Origin: Notospermus geniculatus
Lineage: Eukaryota > Nemertea > Pilidiophora > Heteronemertea > Lineidae
Length of the DNA stretch: 64,000 nucleotides
Direction of reading: 5' to 3'
Assembly (NCBI GenBank): GCA_002633025.1
Contig: NMRB01001154.1
Span: forward strand, 27,100 to 91,099
The translations under genes and the position numbers were made by a program. Positions 46,001 through 53,699 of the stretch are shown here, one piece after another (positions within the stretch are counted from its first letter, which is position 1; every line of letters begins with the position of its first letter). Under the pieces are notes generated by a model. The model had not been told where the DNA came from, did no database searches, and worked only from the letters and a program-made list of their open reading frames with translations.

Positions 46001-49000
46001 GTTTCACCATTGTTTCCCATGCTTTTTGGCATGAAAAAGCCGAAAATGCAAAGGCAAAGGCACTGCACAGTGGGTTTTAACCATAAAGAAGTCAGAAAAA
46101 ATTCTAATGGCATGAAACCAATGAGATGTACTCCAGACCATGCCTAGAACACATCTATGAAAACCGGAAAAAAATCTGTTGGGAATTTTTGTGAAATATG
46201 TGTTCTTCAAATTCATGTACATTTTCCTGTACATTTATGTATATACACTTCAAGTCCCATGCGGCAGGTCTTCCCGACTCCCCAGGTCAAAATGGTTGTT
46301 ATTTTCGGCTTTTTCATGCCAACATGCATGGGAAACAATAGTGAATCATATAAAAATAGACAAAAGTTGATTTTTGAACAGGTCTAATGCAGATATATGA
46401 AGATTGGGATTTAATGGTCAGGAATTATATGCAAAGAGAATGCACAATGTGTCTGTATCATGTGAATCAATATGATTCTATTTGGTGATGCTTTTATTTT
46501 TCAGGCACTTGTTCCAGGCATATATGATTTTTACACTTTATTTTTGATATGCCACTTACCGGTGTCTACCTGACATTCAGCATGTTGTAACTCCTTACAG
46601 AATGCATTGGCTTCAGTGATAATGCAATCAGCAAGGGTTTCGTTTAAACATAGAAAGTGAAACACCTTCCCCTTGTATTCGGCGGGTTTCTTTATTGCAG
46701 ACACATTTTTGCCACCACTAGAGTAAATAAAAGAGTGTAGATGAATACAACCTTCGAAATCTGAACACAAATGTTTCGTCAGACTCGTATTTTCCTAAAG
46801 CTATGTGCACACAGAGCTTAGTGCTTGCGCGATCTTATGCGGATGTCAGGTCGACCTTGCGATGGCACAGAACAGGCGCAGGCTGGCTTTTCCGGATCAC
46901 TTTGCGTCTGAGGCACAACAGCGTGGAACAAATCAGTCGCCGATCAGGTGTGACATGACTGCAGTTGCGTCTCACTTGCAACAATCAGGATCAGTCGCTG
47001 ATCGCAAGAGGTGAACCTCTTCAACTTCTGTGTCATCCGGACGGGTGTAATCCATTTGCAGGTGACCTGAACACGGTTACGATTCCCTGCGCGCTGATGC
47101 TGCTTGTTCCACGATGATCGTACACATTTTCGTTTTTGTTACCTGACCATGATTGCGACACTTGATGCCGACTGTTCCGTCGTAGCGCAGGTAATCGCAG
47201 TGTGACCCGACATCCGCATTAGACGCAAACCTCTTCGAGAGAGGGAGTGACGCAAGGCCCAAGAAATCTCTGTGTGCGCCCGAGGCCGCAAGCAGTTAGT
47301 GCTTGCGTCCCAAGGCGCAGGCAGAATCGTAAATATCTTTTTTTTAATATTTGGCGCAGCCGTATACGCCAAGCCACAGGACGCAAGGTCGCACAAAGAT
47401 CTAGAGGACTGCGTGGTTTCGCTGCGGGTAAAGCTATGTGCACACAGAGTTTGGTCCTTGCGCGATCTTTGCCGCAAGTCTCTTCGAGAGGACGCAAGAC
47501 CCAAGACATATCTGTGTGCACCTGAGGCCGCAAGACGTTAGTGCTTGCGTCTCGAGGCGCAAGCGGAATCGTAAATATCAATTTTTTTTATATTTGGCGC
47601 ATACGCCCAGCCACAGGACGCAAGGCCGTGCAAAGACCCTTGCGCCCTCGTGTTCACACAGCGGCGCAAGGATTTAGAGGACTGCGTGGTTGCAAGGTTT
47701 CGCTGCGGCTAAGATCGCGCAAGCACTAAGCTCTGTGAGATCGCGCAAGCACTAAAGGGCGCCGCACACTGGCCACTATGAGGCGACTACCGATGCGACT
47801 ACTACGTCGCATGCGATAATTACCTTTGAGGTCGATCAGTGATGTCATCCGTGACATCACTATGTCATCCGTGACATCACTGATCTTCCAAGGAAGCATT
47901 TGTCGCAAACGAGTCAACAAAAACTCTCCAAGTGGGTCTAAAATTCAGTTGAATTGGTATGATGGAGTAACTTTCAAACTTCCGTAAATGTAATCTTCAT
48001 TGGTACATTTTTATCATCTTTATTTACAAGGCTAGCGTACCCTTCGAGGTTCATAAATCAATACATAATGGTCTTTCCCATTTGATGTTTTTTATGTTTT
48101 GTAACGATTTCAGAGGAATAGAATACCTGTATCCAATCTGTGAGCAGACGATGTATGTCAGTGTCACATCTTCGAAATCTCCGCAGATGACACCTCTCTC
48201 AGTGCCATGTGAGATCTCAGTTACACCTCTGTGGACGTTCTTTCCAGTTGATATAAGACGGAATTCTGAAATAATTGTAGGCCATGAGTTCAGGATCCAT
48301 ATACTTAAGTCAAAGTATGATACATGTACTTAGCTTTTGTCTTGAATAGGGTGGTTGGCCATAATATAATAGAGGCATGTTGAGCCCTAGACGTTACATG
48401 CTGTATGTGCTACAGTGTATTTCAGCGGGTCTATGTTCCCTGTGACACCGGCTTGCTCTGCTGTTGTTAAAGCCTAGATCACACTGTGGCAACTTAGGCG
48501 GGTGAATCCCTGCGAACTAGAATGAATTGGTCCATGGACCATGTGCGCACCCCTTTGGACATAATAGTGTAATGACAGAAAGAGGTATGTTCATGGTCCA
48601 TGGACCATTTATGAATTCTAGTTCGCGGTGATTCGCCTGCCTAAAGGGCGGTTTACACTAGGTTGCACCAAGTTGCATGTTGCAGCAACTTGCAACTTGT
48701 TGCAAACTACTTGGGACGGTTTACACATAGAAAAATCGATGCAACATCCAGCGCGATCGAGTTGCCTCAAGTTGCATGCCCGTTTACACATGCAACTTTT
48801 ATGAAACTTTTTGGTCTCATCAGGTTTATGCGACAAGTTGCATGAAGTTGCATATGAAAAGTTGCATGTGTAAACGGGCCTTTAGTCGCCACAGTGTGAC
48901 CTGGGCTTTAAACATCATGGTCTGCATCGTACGTATTATATTGCTGTCCTTGTACGAGTCAAAATGGTGATGAGGCTAGAGTTGGCAATTTATTTGGCGT

Positions 49001-49708
49001 GCACACCCAGATTACTTTTCAATATCCGTGAATTTTCTTGCATTAAATTCCTCATGGCACCACAATGCGTATATCACACTATCATTGTACTCCTAGCTGG
49101 ACCTCAAGTTATCAATCTGTGATTACCTGTTTTTGTTTTGCATATCAACCTCAGCGCGATCGGATCTGCTCCAGGAAGGGGAGAGGGACATTTGCTGTTA
49201 CCATTTGAGGGTGTAAATGTACAGGAATCTATGGTCATTCCAGTACAAGTAATGTTGTCAACGACTATATTAGTCAGAGGAGTACTGGAGTAATCCACCT
49301 TATATCCCGCATCCCTGAAACAGTTAAGAGTAAAACGCTGTCTCACACTGAAGCAAGAGTGCCTTCTAATTGTCACGTTTGCACCCAAACATTGTATTTT
49401 ACATTCATTCCTCCTATTTGCTGCTTCATGTACAGCTAATAATGATGTTGGCCCCGGTCACGCCCCATTTGCGAATATACTTAACCAAATACTCAATGGG
49501 TTTCTCGTTAATAAATGATGCTCACCCTTCATTTAAATGGACGGACCGGAAATTGTATTGACTTACATGTAGCCCATCTGTTTGCATATTGGGCCTGCTG
49601 CTTTTTTGTCAGAGTTAGCCGCACATATTTTCCCCCACTTGCCTTCATATCGAACGTCTATGAAACCATTTGCTGATAATCTGAATACTACTGCTTTGTT
49701 TACAGCTC
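33655..49708 (-). CDS. SRCR-SRCR-SRCR-CUB receptor gene with tyrosine-rich tail, 5' end missing
   Basis: Exons on the minus strand: 49708-49567, 49314-49127, 48265-48127, 46717-46560, 45828-45666, 37793-37603, 36874-36497 (alternative end 36512), 35772-35647, 34540-34465, 34069-33655. All joins keep frame and give 658 residues to the TAG. Each domain is phase-1 symmetric: SRCR1 is 330 nt, SRCR2 297, SRCR3 354, CUB 378, stalk 126. The first exon enters in phase 1, so a signal-peptide exon and possibly more domains lie further upstream; none was recognised to 64 kb. The product is a type I membrane protein. SRCR and CUB domains bind ligands in scavenger and innate-immune receptors; the ligand here is unknown. 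A Gypsy element occupies the large intron of SRCR3 in antisense. Neighbouring exons show no disabling mutation. Confidence 0.85.
34465..34540 (-). CDS. Receptor transmembrane exon
   Basis: A 76-nt exon, acceptor GTTTCAG, donor GTAAGAG. It encodes [20 protein letters not shown] followed by LGIVLW, a single membrane helix with small-residue GxxxG-like spacing (GAVGG, GGIIG). It is followed by the basic tail in the next exon, so the N-terminus is extracellular. Confidence 0.85.
34726..34841. repeat. 116-bp palindromic element
   Basis: The left arm (CGAAGATATTACCTTCAACT, continuing to GAGCCAC) mirrors the right arm (GTGGCTCAACCTGAGTTCAA, continuing to ATCTTCG), with a few mismatches. No target duplication is clear. 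Confidence 0.55.
35056..35548. mobile_element. 493-bp TIR element (TAGTGAGCTTTCGCAAGCGC ends)
   Basis: The ends are inverted copies over about 30 bases (TAGTGAGCTTTCGCAAGCGC then CCGGTTAGGCC). A diverged short relative with the same end words lies at 35838-35965, in the next intron. A TAG...CTA terminus would suit hAT, but no 8-bp duplication is seen. Confidence 0.6.
35647..35772 (-). CDS. Receptor stalk exon (Ser/Thr-rich)
   Basis: A 126-nt, phase 1-1 exon with acceptor TTTGTTTCAG and donor GTAAGC. It encodes [20 protein letters not shown] followed by [20 protein letters not shown]. Short Ser/Thr/Ala/Pro sequence between the CUB domain and membrane helix is typical of a juxtamembrane stalk. 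Confidence 0.78.
36497..36874 (-). CDS. Receptor CUB domain exon
   Basis: The acceptor TTTTCATTTCAG is at 36875-36886. Two phase-1 donors are possible: GTAAGC ending the exon at 36497 (preferred) or GTACGA at 36512. The encoded domain has [20 protein letters not shown] near the start, a central [13 protein letters not shown] segment, and [22 protein letters not shown] at the end. These follow the CUB pattern (SPGYP-Y-N-C, then F-T-D--GF). Two N-terminal cysteines replace the usual CUB spacing and the Ca2+-binding Asp set is not obvious, so it is best called CUB-like. Confidence 0.75.
37119..37310. mobile_element. 192-bp MITE (AGCCCGTGTCACACTG ends, CCATGG palindromes)
   Basis: The inverted ends AGCCCGTGTCACACTGTGGC and their mirror enclose two GGTCCATGGACC palindromes separated by a TCATTACACTATTATGTCC-type centre. 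TTAA is on the left and TTAA overlaps the right end. Same family as 48471-48907. It lies in the intron between CUB and SRCR3. Confidence 0.7.
37603..45828 (-). CDS. Receptor SRCR domain 3 (two exons split by retroelement-bearing intron)
   Basis: First half 45828-45666 (163 nt): [40 protein letters not shown]. Second half 37793-37603 (191 nt): [36 protein letters not shown]. The join AA|A gives [14 protein letters not shown] in frame. Six cysteines in canonical positions and [15 protein letters not shown] make this the clearest SRCR domain of the gene. The intron is 7.87 kb, of which 7.5 kb is the Gypsy element. Donor GTAAGT, acceptor TTTTTCTCTACGCAG. Confidence 0.9.
38058..38258 (+). repeat. 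5' LTR (mostly inside assembly gap)
   Basis: Only 38058-38148 can be read; the rest falls in an N run (38149-38590). The end coordinate is set by the 201-bp length of the 3' LTR and assumes the gap is sized correctly. The primer-binding site would also lie inside the gap. Confidence 0.7.
38149..38590. other. Assembly gap (442 N)
   Basis: A continuous run of N inside the 5' LTR and leader of the Gypsy element. Apparent open frames across it are meaningless. Confidence 0.99.
39108..40414 (+). CDS. gag: Gypsy gag (broken by one frameshift)
   Basis: The N-terminal part starts at 39108 ([20 protein letters not shown]) and runs in one frame to 39419. The main part continues in another frame, open from about 39370 and ending at 40414. 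The change of frame near 39360-39400 indicates a small indel. The middle carries a retrotransposon gag core (about 39640-40110: [30 protein letters not shown]). An Arg/Gly-rich stretch follows, then one CCHC zinc knuckle, [14 protein letters not shown] (C-x2-C-x4-H-x4-C). Role: particle structure and RNA packaging. A short Pro/Gln/Ala run sits near the N-terminus. Confidence 0.85.
40389..43942 (+). CDS. pol: Gypsy pol: protease, RT, RNase H, integrase (interrupted at N 42012)
   Basis: The pol frame overlaps the end of gag in the -1 register (open from before the gag TAG), so -1 frameshifting is likely; no classical slippery heptamer was found. Protease: [11 protein letters not shown] near 40540. 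[20 protein letters not shown] and the catalytic YLDDILVF at about 41900. At N 42012 the frame breaks and the thumb/connection plus the first part of RNase H are missing; RNase H resumes with [20 protein letters not shown]. Integrase: HHCC zinc region (HLG...C-x2-C), then catalytic Asp in CVDIVGPL, Asp in LHSDRGAQF and Glu in GLVENFNK, and a C-terminal GPY motif (LGPYLV). Not functional as assembled. Confidence 0.88.
43943..45369 (+). other. Gypsy 3' untranslated stretch and polypurine tract
   Basis: About 1.4 kb between the pol stop and the 3' LTR. It begins with a poly-T run (44012-44033). It holds a 113-codon hydrophobic frame (44361-44702) without signal or fusion features, which I do not call a gene. 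The purine run GGAGGGGAGGATGG (45356-45369) immediately precedes the LTR and is the likely plus-strand primer. Confidence 0.7.
45370..45570 (+). repeat. 3' LTR of the Gypsy element
   Basis: 201 bp, TG...CA ends (TGTATTG to AATGCA), followed by ACATG. It contains an internal imperfect duplication of the GTATCCC-GAGACGG word and a polyadenylation signal AATAAA at 45460-45465. Confidence 0.88.
45962..46386. mobile_element. 425-bp hAT-type MITE with 8-bp target duplication
   Basis: TAGACCTGTTCAAAAAT begins the element and its mirror ends it. ATGCAGAT is present directly outside both ends (45954-45961, 46387-46394), a perfect 8-bp duplication. The arms are about 90 bases (CTATTTTTATATG, CATGCTTTTTGGCATGAAAA). 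No transposase. It lies in the intron between SRCR2 and SRCR3. Confidence 0.85.
46560..48265 (-). CDS. Receptor SRCR domain 2 (two exons, divergent)
   Basis: Exons 48265-48127 (139 nt; [40 protein letters not shown]) and 46717-46560 (158 nt; [42 protein letters not shown]). Six cysteines are at SRCR positions and the join AG|T keeps frame. Usual SRCR residues such as the WG before the first Cys and the Q in CRQLG are changed, so it is a divergent copy. Acceptors ATTATTTCAG and TTTACTCTAG; donors GTATTC and GTAAGT. Confidence 0.78.
46797..47755. repeat. Cluster of nested inverted repeats (TGTGCACACAGAG family)
   Basis: CTATGTGCACACAGAGCTTA followed by GTGCTTGCGCGATCTT at the left is repeated in direct orientation near 47430. 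It is mirrored at 47712-47755 (GATCGCGCAAGCACTAAGCT). Several CGCAAG/CTTGCG words pair across the cluster. It looks like an element inserted into another copy of the same family. It lies in the SRCR2 intron, with no coding evidence. Confidence 0.55.
48471..48907. mobile_element. TTAA-flanked MITE (same family as 37119), carrying a nested insertion
   Basis: The ends AGCCTAGATCACACTG and CAGTGTGACCTGGGCT are mirrors, with TTAA at 48467-48470 and 48908-48911. The GGTCCATGGACC palindromes match the 37119 copy. Its right arm is interrupted by a second element at 48645-48881. Confidence 0.8.
48645..48881. mobile_element. Nested MITE (GGTTTACAC / GTTGCA family)
   Basis: Left AGGGCGGTTTACACTAGGTT and right GTGTAAACGGGCCT are inverted ends, with TAA before and TTA after. 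Inside are repeated GTTGCA words (TTGCATGTTGCAGCAACTTG). Comparing with the left arm of the host element shows the uninterrupted site, so the order of insertion is clear. Confidence 0.75.
49127..49708 (-). CDS. Receptor SRCR domain 1 (two exons; first recognised exons)
   Basis: Exons 49708-49567 (142 nt; [39 protein letters not shown]) and 49314-49127 (188 nt; [27 protein letters not shown]). The join AT|G gives QMGYMDAGYKV in frame. Six cysteines, GKWGKIC and CKQMGY identify an SRCR domain. The acceptor TTCTACTGCAG is 106 bases from a TIR element that begins at 49814. Sequence upstream of this exon is not coding, so the 5' part of the gene must be further away. Confidence 0.82.
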
Positions 49709-49813
49709 CTGCAGTAGAAGAACGTATTTCAACAAAGACCCTCACAAACGCCTGATCCGTCGGTAAGTAAAATATTCCTCTTCTGCTTGGTTGACGGAAA
49801 CATTTATTAAATT

Positions 49814-51070
49814 GGCCGGGTTTATTTGGCAAGCATGCTTGCCAAACAGTTCCCTTTTTCGTCCTTATTTAGCAAGCATGCTTGCCATCTAATGCTGAAA
49901 AATACCCATTAATTATGCAAACAGTAGACGAAGATGGAGTCCTCCGACTAGCCTTCGCCGCCGTCGCAAAAAGGCACCGAAAAGTTGTGATTGGGAACAG
50001 GCTATGCCTCCAACGAAGATTAAGATGGCCTTAAAGGCATCGAACTGTTTATTTGCACAGCTAACTGCTGTGTATGCAGTAAAAGCGTAGTCTTGGACGC
50101 ACGTCTAGCTCATTAATTATGCAGCGCTGTGCAGCTGGCATGGGAGACAGTGGCGTGTGGTGGAGGGTGCCTTGCGGTAGGGAGCCACCAACAAGCGATT
50201 TTCAGAAGAAAATGTCCATTTATCGAGCCTGGTTTGCCAAACAGTACGCGAAGTTTGGCTTAAACGTCGAGTTACACGCATTGCCCTGAACCAGATCACA
50301 AATATCCTCCGCCCATCTGCAGTCAGTTGATTAGCGTAGTGCACAGGATGTCGGCCTGACAACCTGAAGGTCGGAGGTTCGAAACTCGCGTTGTCTCACT
50401 CGTGATTTTTTTTTCTATTTTTTCCCTTTTCTCTTGTTTTCTTTCTTCATTTTCTCTCAGAAAATGTCTTCGTACAAAAATATACCCGAACAGTCGAGGA
50501 TGCCAACAAACGACTGCCGGATGGTGGCCTCATTGGCCACAGTAGGCAATGCTCATAGGTGTGGTTGCCATTGAATTGAATTTGACTTGAATATTGTTGT
50601 TTGGGTCCCGTTAAGTAAGTTCCAGATAAAAATACTCATATTTATCGCCCCGCCTGCTTAAAATCAGCNTCTCAGAAAAGACATATCAAGAAGATAAAAA
50701 TACTCATATTTATCGCCCCCGCCTGCTTAAAATCAGCGCCGTACCTCTCAAAAAGTACAACATGAACATCAAGTTTTTACTCTGTGTAATTGTGCCCCAC
50801 CCCCACACTGATCTCCTTTGGCCCTTGCTTGCACCTGGATAGGTTAAAATTTCCTCCAAAACAATTTGCATACCGGTACATGTATTTGCTTGCTCAATAA
50901 CCGAACGTGCTGAATAATATGGCAAGCACATATCCTGATTAATATTCATTAGGGGGCGTGAATGCTTGCCAAATAGGGACATTTTTCAGCATTAGATGGC
51001 AAGCATGCTTGCTAAATAAGGACGAAAAAGGGAACTGTTTGGCAAGCATGCTTGCCAAATAAACCCGGCC
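49814..51070. mobile_element. 1.26-kb TIR element with ~93-bp perfect arms and paired palindromes
   Basis: Arms of about 93 bases starting GGCCGGGTTTATTTGG are perfect mirrors at 49814-49902 and 50982-51070. AATT stands outside both ends. Each arm contains the 16-bp palindrome GGCAAGCATGCTTGCC plus a second near-copy (AGCAAGCATGCTTGCC), so the element carries four such sites, probably transposase-binding. No transposase frame; the centre has a tRNA-like Pol III promoter and an internal direct duplication around an N (50669). Perfect arms imply a recent insertion. Confidence 0.78.
50331..50420 (+). repeat. tRNA-like Pol III promoter / SINE-type unit
   Basis: The A-box-like TTAGCGTAGTGCACAGG and B box GGTTCGAAACTC (50377-50388) are spaced as in a tRNA. 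A run of eight or more T at 50406-50414 could terminate Pol III. The anticodon stem pairs GGCCT with AGGTC around a loop that is too long, so it is not a working tRNA. Confidence 0.45.
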
Positions 51071-51296
51071 AATTATTTTATCAACCAGTAATGAAAATTC
51101 AGTAGCCTATTATGCATGCACAAGACTGGTGTGTTATTCGCGATGACGTCTTCGTACACAACCATGAAAACAGAGGCAGGCGGCGCATGTCAGTGAGGTA
51201 TTCATGACTGGTCAGTCCATGGTTTCCACAGTCCAGTAGTCCAGAGTCCATTGATCCATAGTCCATGTTTTTCGAACAACCAAAGAGATGTACCGG

Positions 51297-51893
51297 TATA
51301 GTGACAATGGGACAAATATCCGCGGTGCCGAAGCTGAACTCAATAAGTGCTTACAGAGCCTGGAGCAGAGCCGAATCCAGGGAATGCTAGCTCCGCAGGG
51401 GATAACCTGGCATTTTAACCCACCAGCCGCGCCACATTTTGCTATTACAGAGGGCCCGTGAGGGCAAGTTTAACAAAATAAATAATGCTAAAGGGCACCG
51501 TCGTAACCGAATTGGTTCTACAGACCACGTTGATTGAAGTCGAGGCAGTGGTGAACAGCCGACCACTTACTCACAACAGTCCAGACCCTAGCGATCAGAC
51601 TGCATTGACGCCAAACCACTGCCTAGTGGGCCGCGCTGACAATAAGGTACCAAGAGATAACTGTCAGGACCGAGAAATAAATAGTCGACGTCGCTGGCGC
51701 CAAGCTCAGGTGCTCGCCGATCGCATTCACCGCAGGATGGGGGCTGCAGGAATACTTGCCCAAATTGACCGCCAGAAACCGCTGGCTGACGAATGGTAAG
51801 ATCGATATCCAAGGGAGAATTGGTCATGATCATTGATGACGACTTACCCAGGCGCCAGTGGGATCTAGGCAGGATAATCAAAACATACTCCGG
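51297..51893 (+). pseudogene. BEL/Pao retrotransposon integrase relic
   Basis: Fragments in changing frames are collinear with the BEL/Pao integrase C-terminal half. In order: YSDNGTNIRGAEAELN, ITWHFNPPAAPHF, TTLIEVEAVVNSRPLTHNS, LTPNHCLVGRA, RRRWRQAQVLADRI, then ELVMIIDDDLPRRQWDLGRI. Stops and a frame change near 51463 show it is dead. No LTR, gag or RT is nearby. It ends where piggyBac-like sequence begins. Confidence 0.75.
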
Positions 51894-53420
51894 TTTGATT
51901 ACCTTGCGGCAAAGTGGCAGGCAGTCTATGTTCCCAAGGAGAACTTGTCGGTGGATGAATCGATAATAAAGGGTCAAGAGTGGATGCCCGCCTGACAGTT
52001 TATGGGAAACAAGCCGGCTAGATGGGACTACAAAATTGGGCGCTTGCTGAGTCAGACACTGGCTATATATGTAATTCAGAACTTTATAAAGGTAAGAAAC
52101 CTGGGAGGTAGAATGACCATAACTCACCAGGTGAAGTTGTCAAACGGCTTCTGGAGCCAAACAACTACAAGGTCCGCACAGTTGTGATGGACACAGGTGT
52201 TGAACTGTTCCTGTCACTTTATGAGAAAGGCTTCATGGCTGTTGGCACCCTCAGAGAAAATAGAACAAACATTCCCAAAGATGTAGTAGGTAAATGAAAT
52301 GGTCCATGGACCATGTGCTCACCCGTTTGGACATACAGTGTAATGACAGAGAGAGGTACATGTCAGTTATGAGCAATCTGGGTCAAGTCATTCCCAAGTT
52401 GCAGGACTTCAATGATTGTTGGGTTATGCTACCTGGCGGTCATATTGGATGTCCGATCGGGCCAAAACTTCACATGCACATAAAGGTCATCTAGAGGGAG
52501 CCACATAGCACATTTGAGCGTTCTGGGTCAAGTCGTTCCTTAGTTATAGCACATTTGATGATTTTCAGGTTACGCCACCTGGCGGCCATATTGGAAGTTT
52601 AATCAGGCCGAAATTTGACGTGCTTGTAAAGGTCACCTAGAGGGAGGTAAATATCAAGTTCGAGAACTCTGGGTCAAGCCATTCCTGAGTTATATAGCAC
52701 TTGGTCGATTTTCAGGTTACGCCACCTGGCGGCCATATTGGATGTCCAATCGAACCGAAACTCGGTAGTTTTGAAGGTACCCCTCTAATACATGTTTATG
52801 CAAGATATGAAGATACTCGGTGAAATAATGAAGACCTGTGGCAGGTTCGTCACTTTTGTCGAACTTTGACGTCTGTGACCTTGAAAAGTAGGTCAAATCA
52901 AAAACCCGTTATATATGTTATGTATCCTAATTAGATACACCTATGATAAAAATTTGGAGACGATCCAGTCATTAGTTCAGGAGTTATTGCACTTTTTGTG
53001 TTTTTGGTTTTGGCCACCTGGAGGCCAAGCCAAGAATCGAATCGGACCGAAACTTGGTGTCATAGGTCACCTGACCTAGGGGTATATATGTACCAAGTTT
53101 CAGATCAATAGCTCCAGCAGTTACGAAACGTGCCCTGCTAACGGACAACGACGGACGACGACGACGACGGACGACGGACGCCGCAGGACGATATAAGCTC
53201 ACGAGTGAGCTAAAAAGGCAAAAGTAAAGAATTTGCAACGTGGGGAATCCCTGTATACGCAAAGAAGCTTTACTGTGTAACTTGGAAGGACACTAAACCT
53301 GTATCTGTACTCTCAACTGTTCCGGTCAAGATGGAGACGTCTCCAGTAGTAAGGAATATCAAGGATAATGGACAGTGGAGGCAAGTAGAATTGCCTAGGC
53401 CAAATATCATTGGCACATAC
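51893..53420 (+). pseudogene. piggyBac transposase relic 1, interrupted by a repeat
   Basis: YLAAKWQAVYVPKENLSVDE, GNKPARWDYKIGRLLSQ and VELFLSLYEKGFMAVGTLRE followed by NRTNIPKDVV match piggyBac-family (PGBD4-like) blocks, with stops and frame changes. After a foreign block (about 52292-53216) the similarity resumes in order: KSKEFATWG, LYCVTWKDTKPVSVLSTV, PNIIGTYNTYMGG. The last is the YN-MGG block that normally precedes VDxxDQ. It is dead, and the insertion within it gives relative age. Confidence 0.7.
52357..53216 (+). repeat. Composite repeat with CCACCTGGCGGCC subunits and GGACGAC tail (copy 1)
   Basis: Several units of roughly 140 bases each carry GTTACGCCACCTGGCGGCCA then TATTGGATGTCC and a following GAAAC-T word. 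The block ends with a (GGACGAC)n tract and GATATAAGCTCAC-GTGAGCTAAAAA. The same start and end recur at 54777-55788, which defines the family. It sits inside piggyBac relic 1, preceded by a fragment of the GGTCCATGGACC MITE (52296-52356). Peptides read from it are by-products. Confidence 0.7.
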
Positions 53421-53691
53421 AACACCTACATGGGTGGCAGTACCATTGGAATCATCAACAAGTCTGCAAGAAAAGGATAATGAGGTTCCAACGGGGAGAA
53501 ATGTCAGTGTTGATGAACAGGAGGTGTCAGCCCCTGCTGCTAAGAAGCAGAAAAGAGAACAAATTGTGGAGTTCGCGCGGATGCCATATCCTGGGGAGTT
53601 CCCAATTGATGAAATAGAATTCAGTTTGGTGGCCTTGGAGGCATTGAAAAGCAAGAAACAGTCAGAGCCTGATCCTGACATCTGTGTTTAA
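53410..53691 (+). CDS. Unrecognised 93-codon open frame
   Basis: An open frame directly after piggyBac relic 1 whose second half looks coding (EEVSAPAAKKQKREQ-like basic patch, then EFPIDEIEFSLVALEALKS). AATAAA overlaps the stop (53690-53695). The frame differs from the relic. I do not recognise a family; it may be the 3' end of another transposon gene. Its first residues are probably not natural, since they overlap the piggyBac YN-MGG segment. Confidence 0.25.
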   Translation: MAHTTPTWVAVPLESSTSLQEKDNEVPTGRNVSVDEQEVSAPAAKKQKREQIVEFARMPYPGEFPIDEIEFSLVALEALKSKKQSEPDPDICV

Positions 53692-53699
53692 TAAAATGC

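Noticed and set aside
47219-47581. Overlapping 90-120 codon frames on both strands at 47.1-47.7 kb
   Set aside because: They fall in a cluster of inverted repeats full of CGCAAG words, with no domain and no splice context.
49563-49832. Met at 49832 as the start codon of the SRCR receptor
   Set aside because: It lies inside the TIR element's arm, gives no signal peptide, and the SRCR exon has its own acceptor in phase 1.
50331-50420. Functional tRNA gene
   Set aside because: The anticodon loop is too long and the acceptor stem is missing; it is only tRNA-like.
52984-53262. Arg-rich frames in the GGACGAC repeats (also 55549-55770) and PGGHIGCPIG peptides on the other strand
   Set aside because: They are present in both repeat copies simply because the DNA repeat is conserved; frames shift between copies.
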